Source: Pontibacter qinzhouensis (lineage in GTDB: Bacteria > Bacteroidota > Bacteroidia > Cytophagales > Hymenobacteraceae). From it: a stretch of 64,000 nt of DNA. The notes below the pieces were generated by a model. That model was not told the origin of the DNA. It saw only the letters and a program-made list of their open reading frames with translations, and made no database searches. The translations under genes and the position numbers were made by a program. This document shows positions 33,059-43,100 of the stretch, piece after piece. The DNA lies in assembly GCF_008017455.1 (NCBI RefSeq), contig NZ_VRTY01000013.1:22642-86641 (forward strand), read 5' to 3'. Numbering within the stretch: the stretch's first letter is position 1; each line of letters starts with the position of its first letter.

Positions 33059-34372
33059 TTAGTTCAGCACCTGCTTCGCTTCCGACTCATATTTGTTTTT
33101 AAACTTGTCGTAGAGGTACTTCTGCTTGTTGTTGAGGTCTACCTGGCGGCCCTGGATAAAGGCATGCGTTACATCGTTGGTGCGCATGTCCAGTATATCG
33201 CCATTCGACACGATGATCGAGGCATCTTTACCCACTTCCACAGAACCTACCCTGTCGGCAATACCTAAAATCCGGGCTGTGTTTAAGGTAACAGAGCTTA
33301 GCGCCTGTTCCTTACTAAGGCCATAGGCTACGGCAGTACCGGCAATAAAAGGCAGGTTCCGGATGCCATGTATGCTCAGGTCATAATCGAGGGCAAACGG
33401 AATACCGGCCTGCTGCAGCAGAAAAGGCGTTTTGTACGGCAGATCAATGTCATCGTCGTCGCGGTTCGGCAGCTGGTGCACCCCGGAGTAGATAACTGAA
33501 ATATTGTTGGTTTTCAGAAAATCAGTTACGGCTACGGCATCTCCTCCGCCCACCAGCACGATTTCCTTCACCCCTTGCTGCTTCGCAAAATTCACGCCTT
33601 CCAGTATGTCTTTGGCGAAATTAGCATGCAGGTACAACTTTCTGGACCCATCGAATAAACCAGCCAAGGCGGCTAGTTTCAGGTTTTCTTTCTCTGGTTT
33701 CGCAGCTTTATACACAGCAGCATCGCGCAGCATCTGCTGCAACTCCAACAGGGTATGTTCCCGCTTTTGCTTCATCTCGGCGTAGCGGGGGTTCGGTATG
33801 TTGTCGAGGGGCAGCAGCGAGGTGGGCCAGTTCAGGTGTATGCCTTCATCCGCTTTCACAATAGCGTCTTCCCAGTTCCAGGCATCGAGCTGCACAATAG
33901 ACGAAAGCCCGGAAATGGTGCCACCCACCGGCGTTAGCTGCGTCATCAGGATACCATTTGCCCGTATAGTCGGGATGATATCGGAATCCGTATTGTAGGC
34001 GATTACCGATCTTATATTAGGATTCAGTTCCCCTACCTCGCGGGTATCGATGGTGGCGCGCACACTGTTTATCTCGACCAGACCCAGCGTTGTGTTTGGC
34101 TGAATAAGGCCCGGATAAATGTGCTTGCCCGTTACATCTACCACCTCGTAGCTGGCGGAGCTGGCACCACTTTTAGGGCCTGCATAGGTAATTTTGCCAT
34201 TGGCAAAGCCTACGGCAGCATTTTCTATAACAGTGCCATTGCCAACGTGCAAGGTAGCACCAGAAAGCAATATAGGTTTGCTTTGCGATTGTCCGGGAGC
34301 CGGCACCTGGGCCAGCGCAGGCATACTTAAAAGTAAGCCTACAAAAGCTGCTAAATATTTCATGTGTTGCAT
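33059..34372 (-). CDS. secreted amidohydrolase-like protein lacking the HxH metal motif
   Basis: 437 residues with a signal peptide (MQHMKYLAAFVGLLLSMPALA). The first part has the amidohydrolase beta-sandwich (LLSGATLHVGNGTVIENAAVGF, then DVTGKHIYPGLI). Where active members have HxH, this protein reads PGLIQPNTTLGL. Later blocks (LDAWNWEDAIVKADEG; LTLN-type SSVTLNTARILGIADRVGSVEVGKDASIIV) are family-typical. Loss of the HxH suggests it is not a conventional metal hydrolase. It follows the 1007-residue amidohydrolase gene by 219 bases on the same strand; the two are probably functional partners. Either Met 1 or Met 4 (34363) could be the start. Confidence 0.8.
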   Translation of the reverse strand: MQHMKYLAAFVGLLLSMPALAQVPAPGQSQSKPILLSGATLHVGNGTVIENAAVGFANGKITYAGPKSGASSASYEVVDVTGKHIYPGLIQPNTTLGLVEINSVRATIDTREVGELNPNIRSVIAYNTDSDIIPTIRANGILMTQLTPVGGTISGLSSIVQLDAWNWEDAIVKADEGIHLNWPTSLLPLDNIPNPRYAEMKQKREHTLLELQQMLRDAAVYKAAKPEKENLKLAALAGLFDGSRKLYLHANFAKDILEGVNFAKQQGVKEIVLVGGGDAVAVTDFLKTNNISVIYSGVHQLPNRDDDDIDLPYKTPFLLQQAGIPFALDYDLSIHGIRNLPFIAGTAVAYGLSKEQALSSVTLNTARILGIADRVGSVEVGKDASIIVSNGDILDMRTNDVTHAFIQGRQVDLNNKQKYLYDKFKNKYESEAKQVLN

Positions 34373-34500
34373 TTTTTGTATTGTTAAACCCAGTATTTCA
34401 GCATGGTTCTAAGATTGAAATAAGCTGAGCTATAATTTTATTATTTTCTGATGTTTGAATTTGGCGTAATACTAACTCCATGCAAAAAACTGGTTGAGTA

Positions 34501-34558
34501 GACCCTTGGCAAAATGCTGATAAAAATCCTTCTGAAGGGTATTTTCATTTGAATAATT
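34501..34558 (-). repeat. Rep-A copy 12
   Basis: GACCCTTGGCAAAA (box 3), CCTTCTGAAGGG, TTTTCATTTGAATAATT. Lies between the two amidohydrolase genes. Confidence 0.8.
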
Positions 34559-34591
34559 GGTTCACCACTCAACATAAAAACTTACATGCAC

Positions 34592-37500
34592 TTAATAAGC
34601 CAAATAAGAAGTGCCTTCTTCCTCCTCATGCTCCTCGCAATGCAGCACGGTAGTTTTTTTATTGGCTGGGGTCTGCGTTTTTTCGCCGGAGGCTTTGGCT
34701 GCCAACATCTTCTGCGTCAGGCGCATCCGCTCCCTCTCCTGGTCTGCCCGCAGTTGCAGGTCCCTTTCAGCGTCGAAATAAACGATACCGTCTACAAAAG
34801 TCTTTTCGGGTCTGGCGTAAATAGAAAGCGGGTGCTCGTTCCAAAGCACCACATCGGCATCTTTGCCTGGTTTCAGGCTACCCATGCGCTCGTCGAGGTG
34901 CAGGAGTCTGGCAGGGTTCAAAGTAATCAGCTTCAAGGCATCCTCTTCCGACATGCCGGTGTATTTAATGCTCTTAGCGGCTTCCTGGTTCAGGCGGCGT
35001 GCCATTTCGGCATCATCGGAATTAATGGCCGTTACCACTCCTACCTGGCTCATCAGACCGGCATTCTGCGGAATGGCATCTTTCACTTCCATTTTATAAG
35101 CCCACCAGTCGGCAAAGGTGCCACCGCCAATGCCGCGCTCACGCATTTTATCGGCCACTTTGTAACCTTCCAGAATGTGGGTAAAGGTGTTTATTTTAAA
35201 GCCCATCTGGTCAGCTACACGCATCATCATATTAATTTCTGACTGCACATAGGAGTGGCAGGTAATGAAGCGCTTGCCCTCCAGAATCTCTACCAGCGTT
35301 TCCAGCTCCAGGTCGCGGCGTGGAGCTGGTGTGTTGGCTTGTGCTCTTTTGCTCAGCTTGTTGTGGCTCTTCCAGACTTGGTCGTACTCTTTCGCCCGCT
35401 GAAACGCATCTACATACACCTGCTCCACTCCCATACGCGACTGCGGAAAACGAATGGTGGCGTTGTTCCGGTTCGATTGTTTTACGTTTTCGCCCAAAGC
35501 GAATTTAATAAAGGGTGCACCGCCCTCTACCAGCAGCTCCTGCGGACTCTTGCCCCAACGCAGTTTAATAATTGCCGACTGCCCGCCAATAGGGTTAGCG
35601 GAGCCGTGCAGCAGTTGCGAGGTAGTAACGCCACCGGCCAGCTGGCGATAAATATTAATGCTCTCACTATCCACCACATCCTCCATGCGAACTTCGGCAG
35701 TAACAGATTGTGTCGCCTCGTTTACGCCATTCAGGGCAATGTGCGAATGTTCGTCTATAATACCAGGGGTTACGTGCTTTCCTGTTCCGTCTATTACCCT
35801 GGCTCCAGACTCGCTCAGGTTTTTACCTACTTTCGAGATTTTCCCGTTTTTCAGGAGCACATCGGCGTTCTCCAGTTTGCCTTCTTTTTCGTTTGTCCAG
35901 ACGGTGGCGTTTTTGATCAGCACCGTTTCCTGTTGCGGAAGGGCGGCCGTACCGTAGGCTGCAAAAGGATAAATCATGGGGCCGTACGCAACCGGTGCAG
36001 CCTTTTTCTCAGCGTCTTTTTTAGCCTGTTGGGTTAAGGCAGCAGAATAAAGAGCCGTCCATTTTACGTCTGTGGCGTCGGGCAGTTTGCCTTCGCCCTG
36101 CATGTTTTTCTCGTTCAGCCAACCGCTCAGCCTGATGCTCTCGGTGCTCTTTTTATCTTTGGTGAAGGAGATGGTGACAAGGCTGCCGTTGAAAGCAATT
36201 TTCCCTTTTACCGTATCCGGCCCGATTACACGCAGCTCAGGTTTTGCAGGCGTTCCTTCCACAAGCAGTTTCCGCTCCGGCTGCTGGCCCATTTTTAGCG
36301 TGTAAACACCTCTTACATCGGTAAAAACATCCGTTATTTTATACTGATTTCCCTGCACCCAGTTCTCCAGTATAATGTTATCATCGGCAAACAAATTACC
36401 GGATGTGATCAGAAAGTTTGCCAGCATACCTTTGTTCAGGCTACCCACCAGGCTCTCAGCCTTCAGGAGTTTTGCAGGTGTGGCCGTAAGTGCCTTCAAA
36501 GCTTCTTCTTCCGGCAGACCAAACTGAATCGCTTTGCGCAGGTTTGGCAGGAAATCTTTTTTGTCTTTCAGGTCTGCAGCGGTAAAGGCAAAGGTAATGC
36601 CCTCTTTCTGAAGCAGGGCGGCATTGGCAGGCGCCATTTCCCAGTGCTTCATATCGGAGAGGGTTACACGGCGGGCATCGTACACATCTTCTACATGGTA
36701 AGGCTCCGGAAAGTTAAGCGACAGGATAAGCGGTGCTTTGGCTGCCTTTATCTGGGGCAGCATCTGGTATTCGTCGCCTTCGCCCTTTATAATGTACTGC
36801 ACGTTAAACTCATCGCCTACTTTATCGGCCCGGAGCACATTCAGTTTGTTTCCTGCTTCGAAAATCTGGGGGTATTTGGCAGCATCTGCAAAGGCTTTAA
36901 GCGAGATATTCTGTTCTTTACCTGCATTCTGGCTGTTCCACTGCACATCGAGGTAAGTCTGGCGGAGCAGCGCTACAGCACCCATAAGCGAGTTCGGGTA
37001 ATCTTGCGTAGAGGAACCTTTGTCGAACGAGAGGGCTCCGGCTGCTTTGTCGAGCACCACCACCTCGTTTTCCCGCTTTTCAGCCAGTGTTACCAGAGCC
37101 GCTGTGCCACGGGCAATACCATCGGGGTGCACGGCCAGCACAGCACCAAAGCCCAGCTTGCGCAATTCCTCCGCTTGTTTGGCATCTACTTTAAAAAGCT
37201 CAGCCGCGTTTGTTTCCGGCCTGATTGCCTGGTTCCAGCTAAAAGCACCTTGTTTGGCTGTTTCCATTTGCGGCGGCGACATCCAGTTTCGGGTGGAGCG
37301 TTTAACTTCAGGCATGCCATAGCTGGAGAACATATCTACCAGGCCCGGATAAATATGCTTGCCCTTGGCATCTACAACCACAGCACCGGCAGGAATTTTA
37401 ACAGCTGTTCCTACGGCCTCCACTTTTCCGTTCCGGATCAGGAGCGTGGCGTTCTCAAGGGTGGTTTTATAATCGGTGTGGATGGTGGCGTTGGTGAAAA

Positions 37501-37615
37501 CGACCAGACCCGGACGCTCGTCGTACACGCCGTTTCTGGGAAATGTTTCCTGAGCCAGTACACTGCCTGCCACGCCCCAGGCGAGGCAGGCGGCCAAAGT
37601 AAAGATTTTCTTCAT
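34592..37615 (-). CDS. secreted two-domain amidohydrolase
   Basis: 1007 residues from ATG 37615 (MKKIFTLAACLAWGVAGSVLA signal peptide); an upstream ATG at 37657 lacks a signal and is rejected. Two amidohydrolase halves are visible. The N-terminal half (about 25-440) has KGKHIYPGLVDMFSSYG, again without HxH. The C-terminal half (about 560-960) has the metal motif EHSHIAL after GTGKHVTPGIID, GGVTTSQLLHGSANPIGGQS, FITCHSYVQSEINMM, FTHILEG and the Asp-containing AINSDDAEMARR. So one catalytic and one degenerate domain are fused. Such imidazolonepropionase-like enzymes of Bacteroidota are periplasmic with unproven substrates. It forms a likely two-gene operon with the shorter, degenerate paralogue. 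Confidence 0.9.
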   Translation of the reverse strand: MKKIFTLAACLAWGVAGSVLAQETFPRNGVYDERPGLVVFTNATIHTDYKTTLENATLLIRNGKVEAVGTAVKIPAGAVVVDAKGKHIYPGLVDMFSSYGMPEVKRSTRNWMSPPQMETAKQGAFSWNQAIRPETNAAELFKVDAKQAEELRKLGFGAVLAVHPDGIARGTAALVTLAEKRENEVVVLDKAAGALSFDKGSSTQDYPNSLMGAVALLRQTYLDVQWNSQNAGKEQNISLKAFADAAKYPQIFEAGNKLNVLRADKVGDEFNVQYIIKGEGDEYQMLPQIKAAKAPLILSLNFPEPYHVEDVYDARRVTLSDMKHWEMAPANAALLQKEGITFAFTAADLKDKKDFLPNLRKAIQFGLPEEEALKALTATPAKLLKAESLVGSLNKGMLANFLITSGNLFADDNIILENWVQGNQYKITDVFTDVRGVYTLKMGQQPERKLLVEGTPAKPELRVIGPDTVKGKIAFNGSLVTISFTKDKKSTESIRLSGWLNEKNMQGEGKLPDATDVKWTALYSAALTQQAKKDAEKKAAPVAYGPMIYPFAAYGTAALPQQETVLIKNATVWTNEKEGKLENADVLLKNGKISKVGKNLSESGARVIDGTGKHVTPGIIDEHSHIALNGVNEATQSVTAEVRMEDVVDSESINIYRQLAGGVTTSQLLHGSANPIGGQSAIIKLRWGKSPQELLVEGGAPFIKFALGENVKQSNRNNATIRFPQSRMGVEQVYVDAFQRAKEYDQVWKSHNKLSKRAQANTPAPRRDLELETLVEILEGKRFITCHSYVQSEINMMMRVADQMGFKINTFTHILEGYKVADKMRERGIGGGTFADWWAYKMEVKDAIPQNAGLMSQVGVVTAINSDDAEMARRLNQEAAKSIKYTGMSEEDALKLITLNPARLLHLDERMGSLKPGKDADVVLWNEHPLSIYARPEKTFVDGIVYFDAERDLQLRADQERERMRLTQKMLAAKASGEKTQTPANKKTTVLHCEEHEEEEGTSYLAY

Positions 37616-38050
37616 GCGATAAGGAAATGTAGGTGGTTTAAGTTTAGGCAATATCAAATATAAGGTTCCGGCAGCATAAAATCCAGAATTAAAACTTTAA
37701 TTTTGACCTGTCTCATTCACAAGAAGATACACCTAAAACGCATGGCTTACTGCACTTTACTAACTCCTGTTAGCACTACAAGTATTGTACTTTAAAAAGA
37801 CTCCTTTTTCCTGAATTTTTATTCTTGAACACAGGAAAGAGGTGCAGCGCTGATGGCAAACGACGAGGCCTCGCCGCCTGCAGCGCTAAGACTTTTAGAA
37901 TATAACAAGATAGCATAAGGGCACCGGATCGAGCTGCAGCTAAGGATAATGGAACCTGATTTATTAAAGTATTACAGTATGAATACCCCTTCATATGTTA
38001 TACACTCAAATAATTTCAGTTAATGTAGTATTTGTAAATTTGAAGCAGCA
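37616..38050. other. 435-base spacer between eCIS operon end and amidohydrolases
   Basis: AT-rich; holds the right copy of the ~100-base structured repeat (37832-37928). A 72-codon minus-strand frame here (37776-37994) overlaps the repeat and has no family features. The amidohydrolase promoter must lie in this region. Confidence 0.5.
37832..37928 (-). repeat. ~100-base structured repeat, right copy (inverted)
   Basis: Reverse complement begins ATCCGGTGCCCTTA and contains GGCGAGGCCTCGT and GCGCTGCACCTCTTTCCTG. It is an inverted match of 32615-32714, so the two copies bracket the amidohydrolase gene pair. Confidence 0.75.
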
Positions 38051-39403
38051 CTACACCGATTTCTCTTCCTTCCGGAACTCACGCTTTACTCCTTCAATAA
38101 TATCGGCATAATGCAGTTCCTTACTTTCTTTGGAGAAAGCCCGGAGCGATGCATATTGCACGGCACTTAAAATAGAGGCACCTGTCAGCTCATACTGTGT
38201 GGCGATATCCATCAGGTTCACTTTCTCCTGCAGTTGCAGACCGGCAGGCAAAGATTTTTCCCAAAGCATTTTCCGCTCCTGCGCATCGGGTAATGGGAAA
38301 TGCACCACCTCATGGAACCGGCGGATAAAGGCCTCATCAAGATTATTTTTGAAGTTAGATGCCAGAATGAGCAGGCCAGTATAATCTTCTACGCGCTGCA
38401 GCAGGTAACTTACTTCCTGGTTGGCATACTTATCGTGGGAACTCTGCAGGTTGGTGCGTTTCCCGAACAAGGCATCGGCTTCGTCGAAAAACAGAATCCA
38501 GTCGCGGCTCTCGGCACGCCGGAACACGTTCTCCAGGTTCTTCTCTGTTTCACCGATAAACTTCGACACGATCTGCGACAAGTCGATACGGTACACTTCT
38601 TTGTTGAATTGTTTGCCAAGCAAGGTGGCGGTAAGCGTTTTGCCTGTTCCCGGTGGTCCGTAGAGCAGCACCCGATAGCCTGGTTTAACCTTCCGTTTCA
38701 GGTTCTCGTCTTCGAACAAGTGGCTATGGTATTGGAGCCAGGTGCTGATATGCTGTATCTGCTGCCGGGTGCGAGGGTGTAACACCAGGTCGTCCCAGGT
38801 CATGCTGGTGGTGATTTTGCGGGCCGGAAAATCAAGTCCGAACCGGGGTGCGTAATCTTTGCCGAACAGCAACTTATCCAGCCATTCCTGTGCCAGAATC
38901 ATGCGCCCGCTCATGAGCGGTTCACCTTCCCGCACAGGCTCCAGCCACAAAATACTTTGCCTGTAGAACATGGCGCTTTCCAGGAACAGTTCCTGCACCT
39001 GCAGGCGCTGCTGCAGGTCGTTGCCGGCCAGTAAAAACTGAGCTGTTTCGCCGGTAGGCAGCATCCCCCGGTGGTTCGCTCCCTTTACACCACCAAATTC
39101 CGGAAACTCGCCGCCATTGGGGAGGTAGGCAATTAAGATACTTTCAAAAAAATCGGGCTTCAGGTGCGGCACCAGCGCCAGTAGCAACACCACCCACTCC
39201 TGTACCAACAGCTTTTCCGGCAACAGTTTGTTTACCTCCGCCTGCAGCGCGCTTTGCTTATATGCCTCCTTCAACTCCTGCCCGAAATAAAAATCCTGCT
39301 GACTGAAATAGGCCTGCAGCCGCTTCTCCAGGATCTGGCGCAGGTCCTGTAAAGCAGCATCGAAGAGATTTAGAGTAGCGTAGTTTTTATGAACCGTAAA
39401 CAT
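38051..39403 (-). CDS. eCIS-associated AAA+ ATPase (Afp15-like)
   Basis: 450 residues from ATG 39403 (MFTVHKNYATLNLFDAAL); a longer frame to 39532 would run through a Rep-A repeat and is rejected. The C-terminal AAA+ domain has Walker A GPPGTGKT (about 247), Walker B ILFFDEADALFGKR (about 304), sensor 1 LLILASNFKNNLD and the arginine finger RRFHEVVHF. The N-terminal 200 residues are a helical domain typical of Afp15/PVC15-type ATPases. These are conserved in almost all eCIS operons and are thought to help assembly or disassembly of the particle. It is the last gene of the operon. Confidence 0.9.
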   Translation of the reverse strand: MFTVHKNYATLNLFDAALQDLRQILEKRLQAYFSQQDFYFGQELKEAYKQSALQAEVNKLLPEKLLVQEWVVLLLALVPHLKPDFFESILIAYLPNGGEFPEFGGVKGANHRGMLPTGETAQFLLAGNDLQQRLQVQELFLESAMFYRQSILWLEPVREGEPLMSGRMILAQEWLDKLLFGKDYAPRFGLDFPARKITTSMTWDDLVLHPRTRQQIQHISTWLQYHSHLFEDENLKRKVKPGYRVLLYGPPGTGKTLTATLLGKQFNKEVYRIDLSQIVSKFIGETEKNLENVFRRAESRDWILFFDEADALFGKRTNLQSSHDKYANQEVSYLLQRVEDYTGLLILASNFKNNLDEAFIRRFHEVVHFPLPDAQERKMLWEKSLPAGLQLQEKVNLMDIATQYELTGASILSAVQYASLRAFSKESKELHYADIIEGVKREFRKEEKSV

Positions 39404-39744
39404 AGTAGCAGATGAATTTAGAAGGCTGGTGTAAGATTTCAGGTCATACTTAGTCCTTAACAATAGACTACCTTCTTCCAATTTTTCTAATGAAAACGGC
39501 CTCCACAAGAAAAATCTCAGGATTTTAGTCAAGGGTCAAACCTGCTATTCTTACAAAATTTGCTTAGGAGCTTCTGCAAACTGAAAGCCGCAGGTTTAGA
39601 ATATTAAGGGCGCAGGATGATCAGTATATAAAGTAGTAAAATTTCAGCAGGTTACATAGTTAATCATAAACTCATTTGTGCGTTCAGTTTTCTATTCACG
39701 AATTATGAAAGGATGCAGCATGTTTGCCTCAGCCAAAACAAATT
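39404..39744. other. 341-base spacer with Rep-A copy
   Basis: Between the small cargo-like gene and the ATPase gene. Contains the Rep-A copy 39478-39538; the rest is AT-rich with nothing recognisable. Confidence 0.5.
39478..39538 (+). repeat. Rep-A copy 13
   Basis: AATTTTTCTAATGAAAACGG, degenerate box 2, AGTCAAGGGTCAAA as box 3. Confidence 0.7.
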
Positions 39745-40098
39745 TTATTTTACAAGCCGGAGACTGGTGCCGGCAGTAGCTTCAGCAGACCTTTGCACCA
39801 TTTCCTCTTCTTTGGATTCAGTAGCCTGCCGCTGTAGTTTCTCCTGTTCAGGCTGCTCTGCTTCTTTTGTTTCCTGCGCTAACTGCGATGCCTGTACTGC
39901 TTGTGCCTGCTGCTTCTCTTCCTGGTCATAGTTCTCGGATTTGCGATGAACAGCTGCCACAGGACTTGCAGGCGCAAAGAAACTGTTCTCCGACTCGAAG
40001 GTGAAGAAGGGAGCAGCCTGTTTGGGAGCAGCACCTAAATTCGGCACCACCCTTCTCCTGCTCTGGGCACGCCTGCGGATGTATCTGGACTGGCTCAT
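39745..40098 (-). CDS. small cargo-leader-like protein of the eCIS operon
   Basis: 117 residues with no membrane segment. It starts basic (RYIRRRAQSRRRV), then has FFTFESENSFFAPASP and AAVHRKS, and ends in a Q/E-rich helical stretch (EEEMVQRSAEATAG). The F-F-x(n)-S-F-F-P pattern followed by VQRK/LQRQ-type repeats resembles the disordered N-terminus of DUF4157-type eCIS cargo proteins, such as the one encoded immediately upstream. It lacks the DUF4157 peptidase-like domain. The gene begins 17 bases after the big cargo gene ends. It may be a second small cargo, a loading factor or a remnant of a duplicated cargo gene. I cannot assign an immunity role. Confidence 0.6.
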   Translation of the reverse strand: MSQSRYIRRRAQSRRRVVPNLGAAPKQAAPFFTFESENSFFAPASPVAAVHRKSENYDQEEKQQAQAVQASQLAQETKEAEQPEQEKLQRQATESKEEEMVQRSAEATAGTSLRLVK

Positions 40099-40115
40099 AT
40101 GATGTCTACTAATAA

Positions 40116-43100
40116 CTAACTCAGAACAAAGAATGGTCCTCTATTATTTATATTATGTTGGCCTCTTGATAAGCCTTTGTAAGAATAAAAAGCTTCTTTT
40201 ATTTTTTTATGCTCACTAAAGCTACTGACGTTCTTCAAATATTCCCTAATACTAATGTTCCCTGGGACACCGGCTATATCTTTATACAGTTTGTCTTTAA
40301 TTTCATAGGGTAAAAACTCTAATTTGCTCTTGACTGTGGTTGTATATAACTTATTGGCCTCTTGATTAATCGCAGTCGGAGTCCACGATAAATTGGCAAG
40401 CGAATTAAGTTGGTGTGATCCAAATCCCGAACTTTGTTCCACTGTATGTTCCCACTGGTACGCAGGATCATTATTAAACTGATGGCCACTTCTTCTATAA
40501 TTTAACACTTTATTAGCATCCGGATAAGAGTCCCATTTTTCTCTGAACTTGGTATCGCTCTCTTTATTTAACTCTTCCAGTTCCTCAGGCGCAACAGGTA
40601 AGGCTTCTGCTGGTATTTTGGTATAGGCTGATCCGTATCCTAAGAATTTTCCGTAGTATATTCCGCCATTCTCATGTTTAGCTTTAAAGTCATACGTAAA
40701 ATCTCCATTAGCTCCCGGTGTTAAGTCTTCTACCTGATAAGCTTTTTTACCCTGTTTTATAAAATCACCAACTTGTATTGGTGGAGTTAATACGACCTTC
40801 TCTACATCATGCTCTGTAACTCCTACTTCTTCCAAAATCGCTATAATGCTATCTACCAACTTGAAAATTTCTCTCTGAATTTCAGATTTTCTACTTTCAT
40901 CTTTCTCCGCTTTTAATTCACTTTCTTTAGTTTTTATTTCCGCATGTTTAGTTACAGCATTAGTAAGTTTTGTCTTGAATTTTGTTCTCTCCTTTTTCTG
41001 TTCTTCCGATAAGGACTCTTTGTGTTTGTCTAATTCAGCTCTTCTATCAGCTACAGCTGTTAGGAAATCTTTTTTCTCTGAAGCTACCATAAGCGATGGA
41101 TTATCTTCGCTTCCTTCAAAGAATATAGTATGATTTGCTTTTCCCGCTTTAAAGACTTTCTTGAATCCAAGAAAACTCATAATTTTCTCTTTCACCTCCT
41201 GCACCTTCGCCACCAGGCTCTCCACCATTCCCACCAGCTTATCAATTACCCAGGTCAGGCCGACATCCACTTTCTCCCGCACCAGTTCCAGGGCATCGCG
41301 CAGGCGCTCGCTCAGGTTCAGGCCTACCTGGTTAGCCAGGAAACCGATAACCACCGGCACCCCGCGCGCCAGCGCATTTTCCAGGAAGTCGCCTGCCTTC
41401 TGGATGCTGCCCTGCGCAATTTCCAGGGTGCCTTCCACGAAAGAGTTCACGATCTCCAGCATCTGCTTCAGGTACCTGATAAACGACTGGATGGCTTTGT
41501 ACAAGGCAATGGCACTGTTTACCACGGCCATAATACCGGTCGGGTCGAGCATGCTCAGCAATTTCTGTGTTACCTTTTTAATGATCTGGTCCATCACGAA
41601 GCTCTTCACGGCTCCCAGCACCATATCCCAGACGTTGTTTAGCTTCTCTTTTATTTTATCGCCTATCACGGCCAGGAAGCCACGCTTGCGAACATCCTGC
41701 ACAAACTCGTACGCCTCACCAGCCATCCCTATTATTTTCTCAGCTTTGGCTATCAGGTTTTTAATTTTGTCAACCTTCTCTTTACCGATCCGCTCTTCAA
41801 GCTTTTTCCAGATTTTCTCCATCGTGATGTCGAGCACCACCAGCAACCATTTCAACAGCCCAACCACCGTAAAGTCTGTCGGAATCGGGATGCCTGCCGC
41901 CTCTACCTCCGACAGGAACCAGACCTTGAGCCCCTCTACCAGGTGCACCAGCACATTATTAAAGAACTGGCTAAAGCCTTGCTTAATGGCTCTTAACAGG
42001 TTCATGAAGAAACCCGACACGTTTGCCTTAATCGCGCTCCAGGCTTTTTTCACATTGTCGATAAGCTTGAACACCAGGTCAACCGGGAAGCCCATCATGC
42101 GCAGGATCACTTCTATCAGCGCCATGATTACGGTAATAGCGAAACGCACCAGCCGCGCGATCGGGTTGGCAAACGTTTTAATGATCTTGCCAAAGGCCAG
42201 CACCGGCACCAGCAGATCTTTCCATGTAAAGGATTCCCACAGACTTGTAAACAGCCCTTTCACATATTCCCAGCTGAAGCCAAGCGTTTTCACGGCAGCG
42301 TCTATTTTCTGCGTGGCCCTGTCGATGGCGCCGCTCTCTTTCATTTTGTTGAACTGCTCCTCCCCGTTCTCCGACAGCAGCATAAAGCCTTTGATCAGGT
42401 TTTCGGTGGTGCGCGGCACTTTCTCGCCGGTAAACGGATCTCGGCTGATGAGCACCGTAATCAGGTAATAGCCTTTGCGTTTTTTGGCTTCCCTGGAGAT
42501 CCACTGGAACAGCACATCCTTCACAATTTTCAGGATCATGATGCCAGTTTCCACCACGTATTCCCCTACCCGCTTAATCGGCCGCCAGAACGAATCAAAA
42601 ATCTTCTGGAAAGTTCCCCGCGGGTCCATCAGCGATTCTATGTTCACATAATTCCAGAGACCGGCGAAGGCGGCTTTCAACTCGCTATATGATTTGCCGA
42701 AGATTGAAATACCTTTATCGATCCAGGCGGCCACTTTGTTGAAAGTGCCGGTTTCCTGCATCTTCTTGCGCTGCTCCACGCCCCATTCACTCAGGTTGAG
42801 GAAGGCATTTAAAATATTGGCTCCGGAAAGCGGCCGAGCTTCGTCGGTAAGCGGATCTTTGCCCATAATCAGGCAGAGCAAATCCCAGAACCTTGTTTTA
42901 TTTTTAATGTAGTGGGCCAGCGGTATGAGTAGCGCCTGCTTAATGAACTCCAGGAAATCGCGGGCTACGCCTTTGGCAAAGTTGATGATGTGGTTGAAGA
43001 AGGAGGTAAAAGCTTCTTCCAACCTGTTAAATACTCCCCCCACATTTCTGACATCAGACAAAGAGAGGCTGTTGAAGAACCTGCTGAAGGTATCGCCTAT

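Noticed and set aside
32620..33102. 160-codon plus-strand open frame
   Set aside because: Built across the structured repeat and a Rep-A copy and running into the end of the amidohydrolase gene on the other strand; composition not protein-like.
36644..37663. 339-codon plus-strand frame
   Set aside because: Antisense to the two-domain amidohydrolase, which has a signal peptide and family motifs.
37776..37994. 72-codon minus-strand frame
   Set aside because: Overlaps the structured repeat; no motif and no conserved start.
41161..42468. 435-codon plus-strand frame
   Set aside because: Antisense shadow of the cargo gene; Ser/Thr-rich composition typical of an antisense frame.
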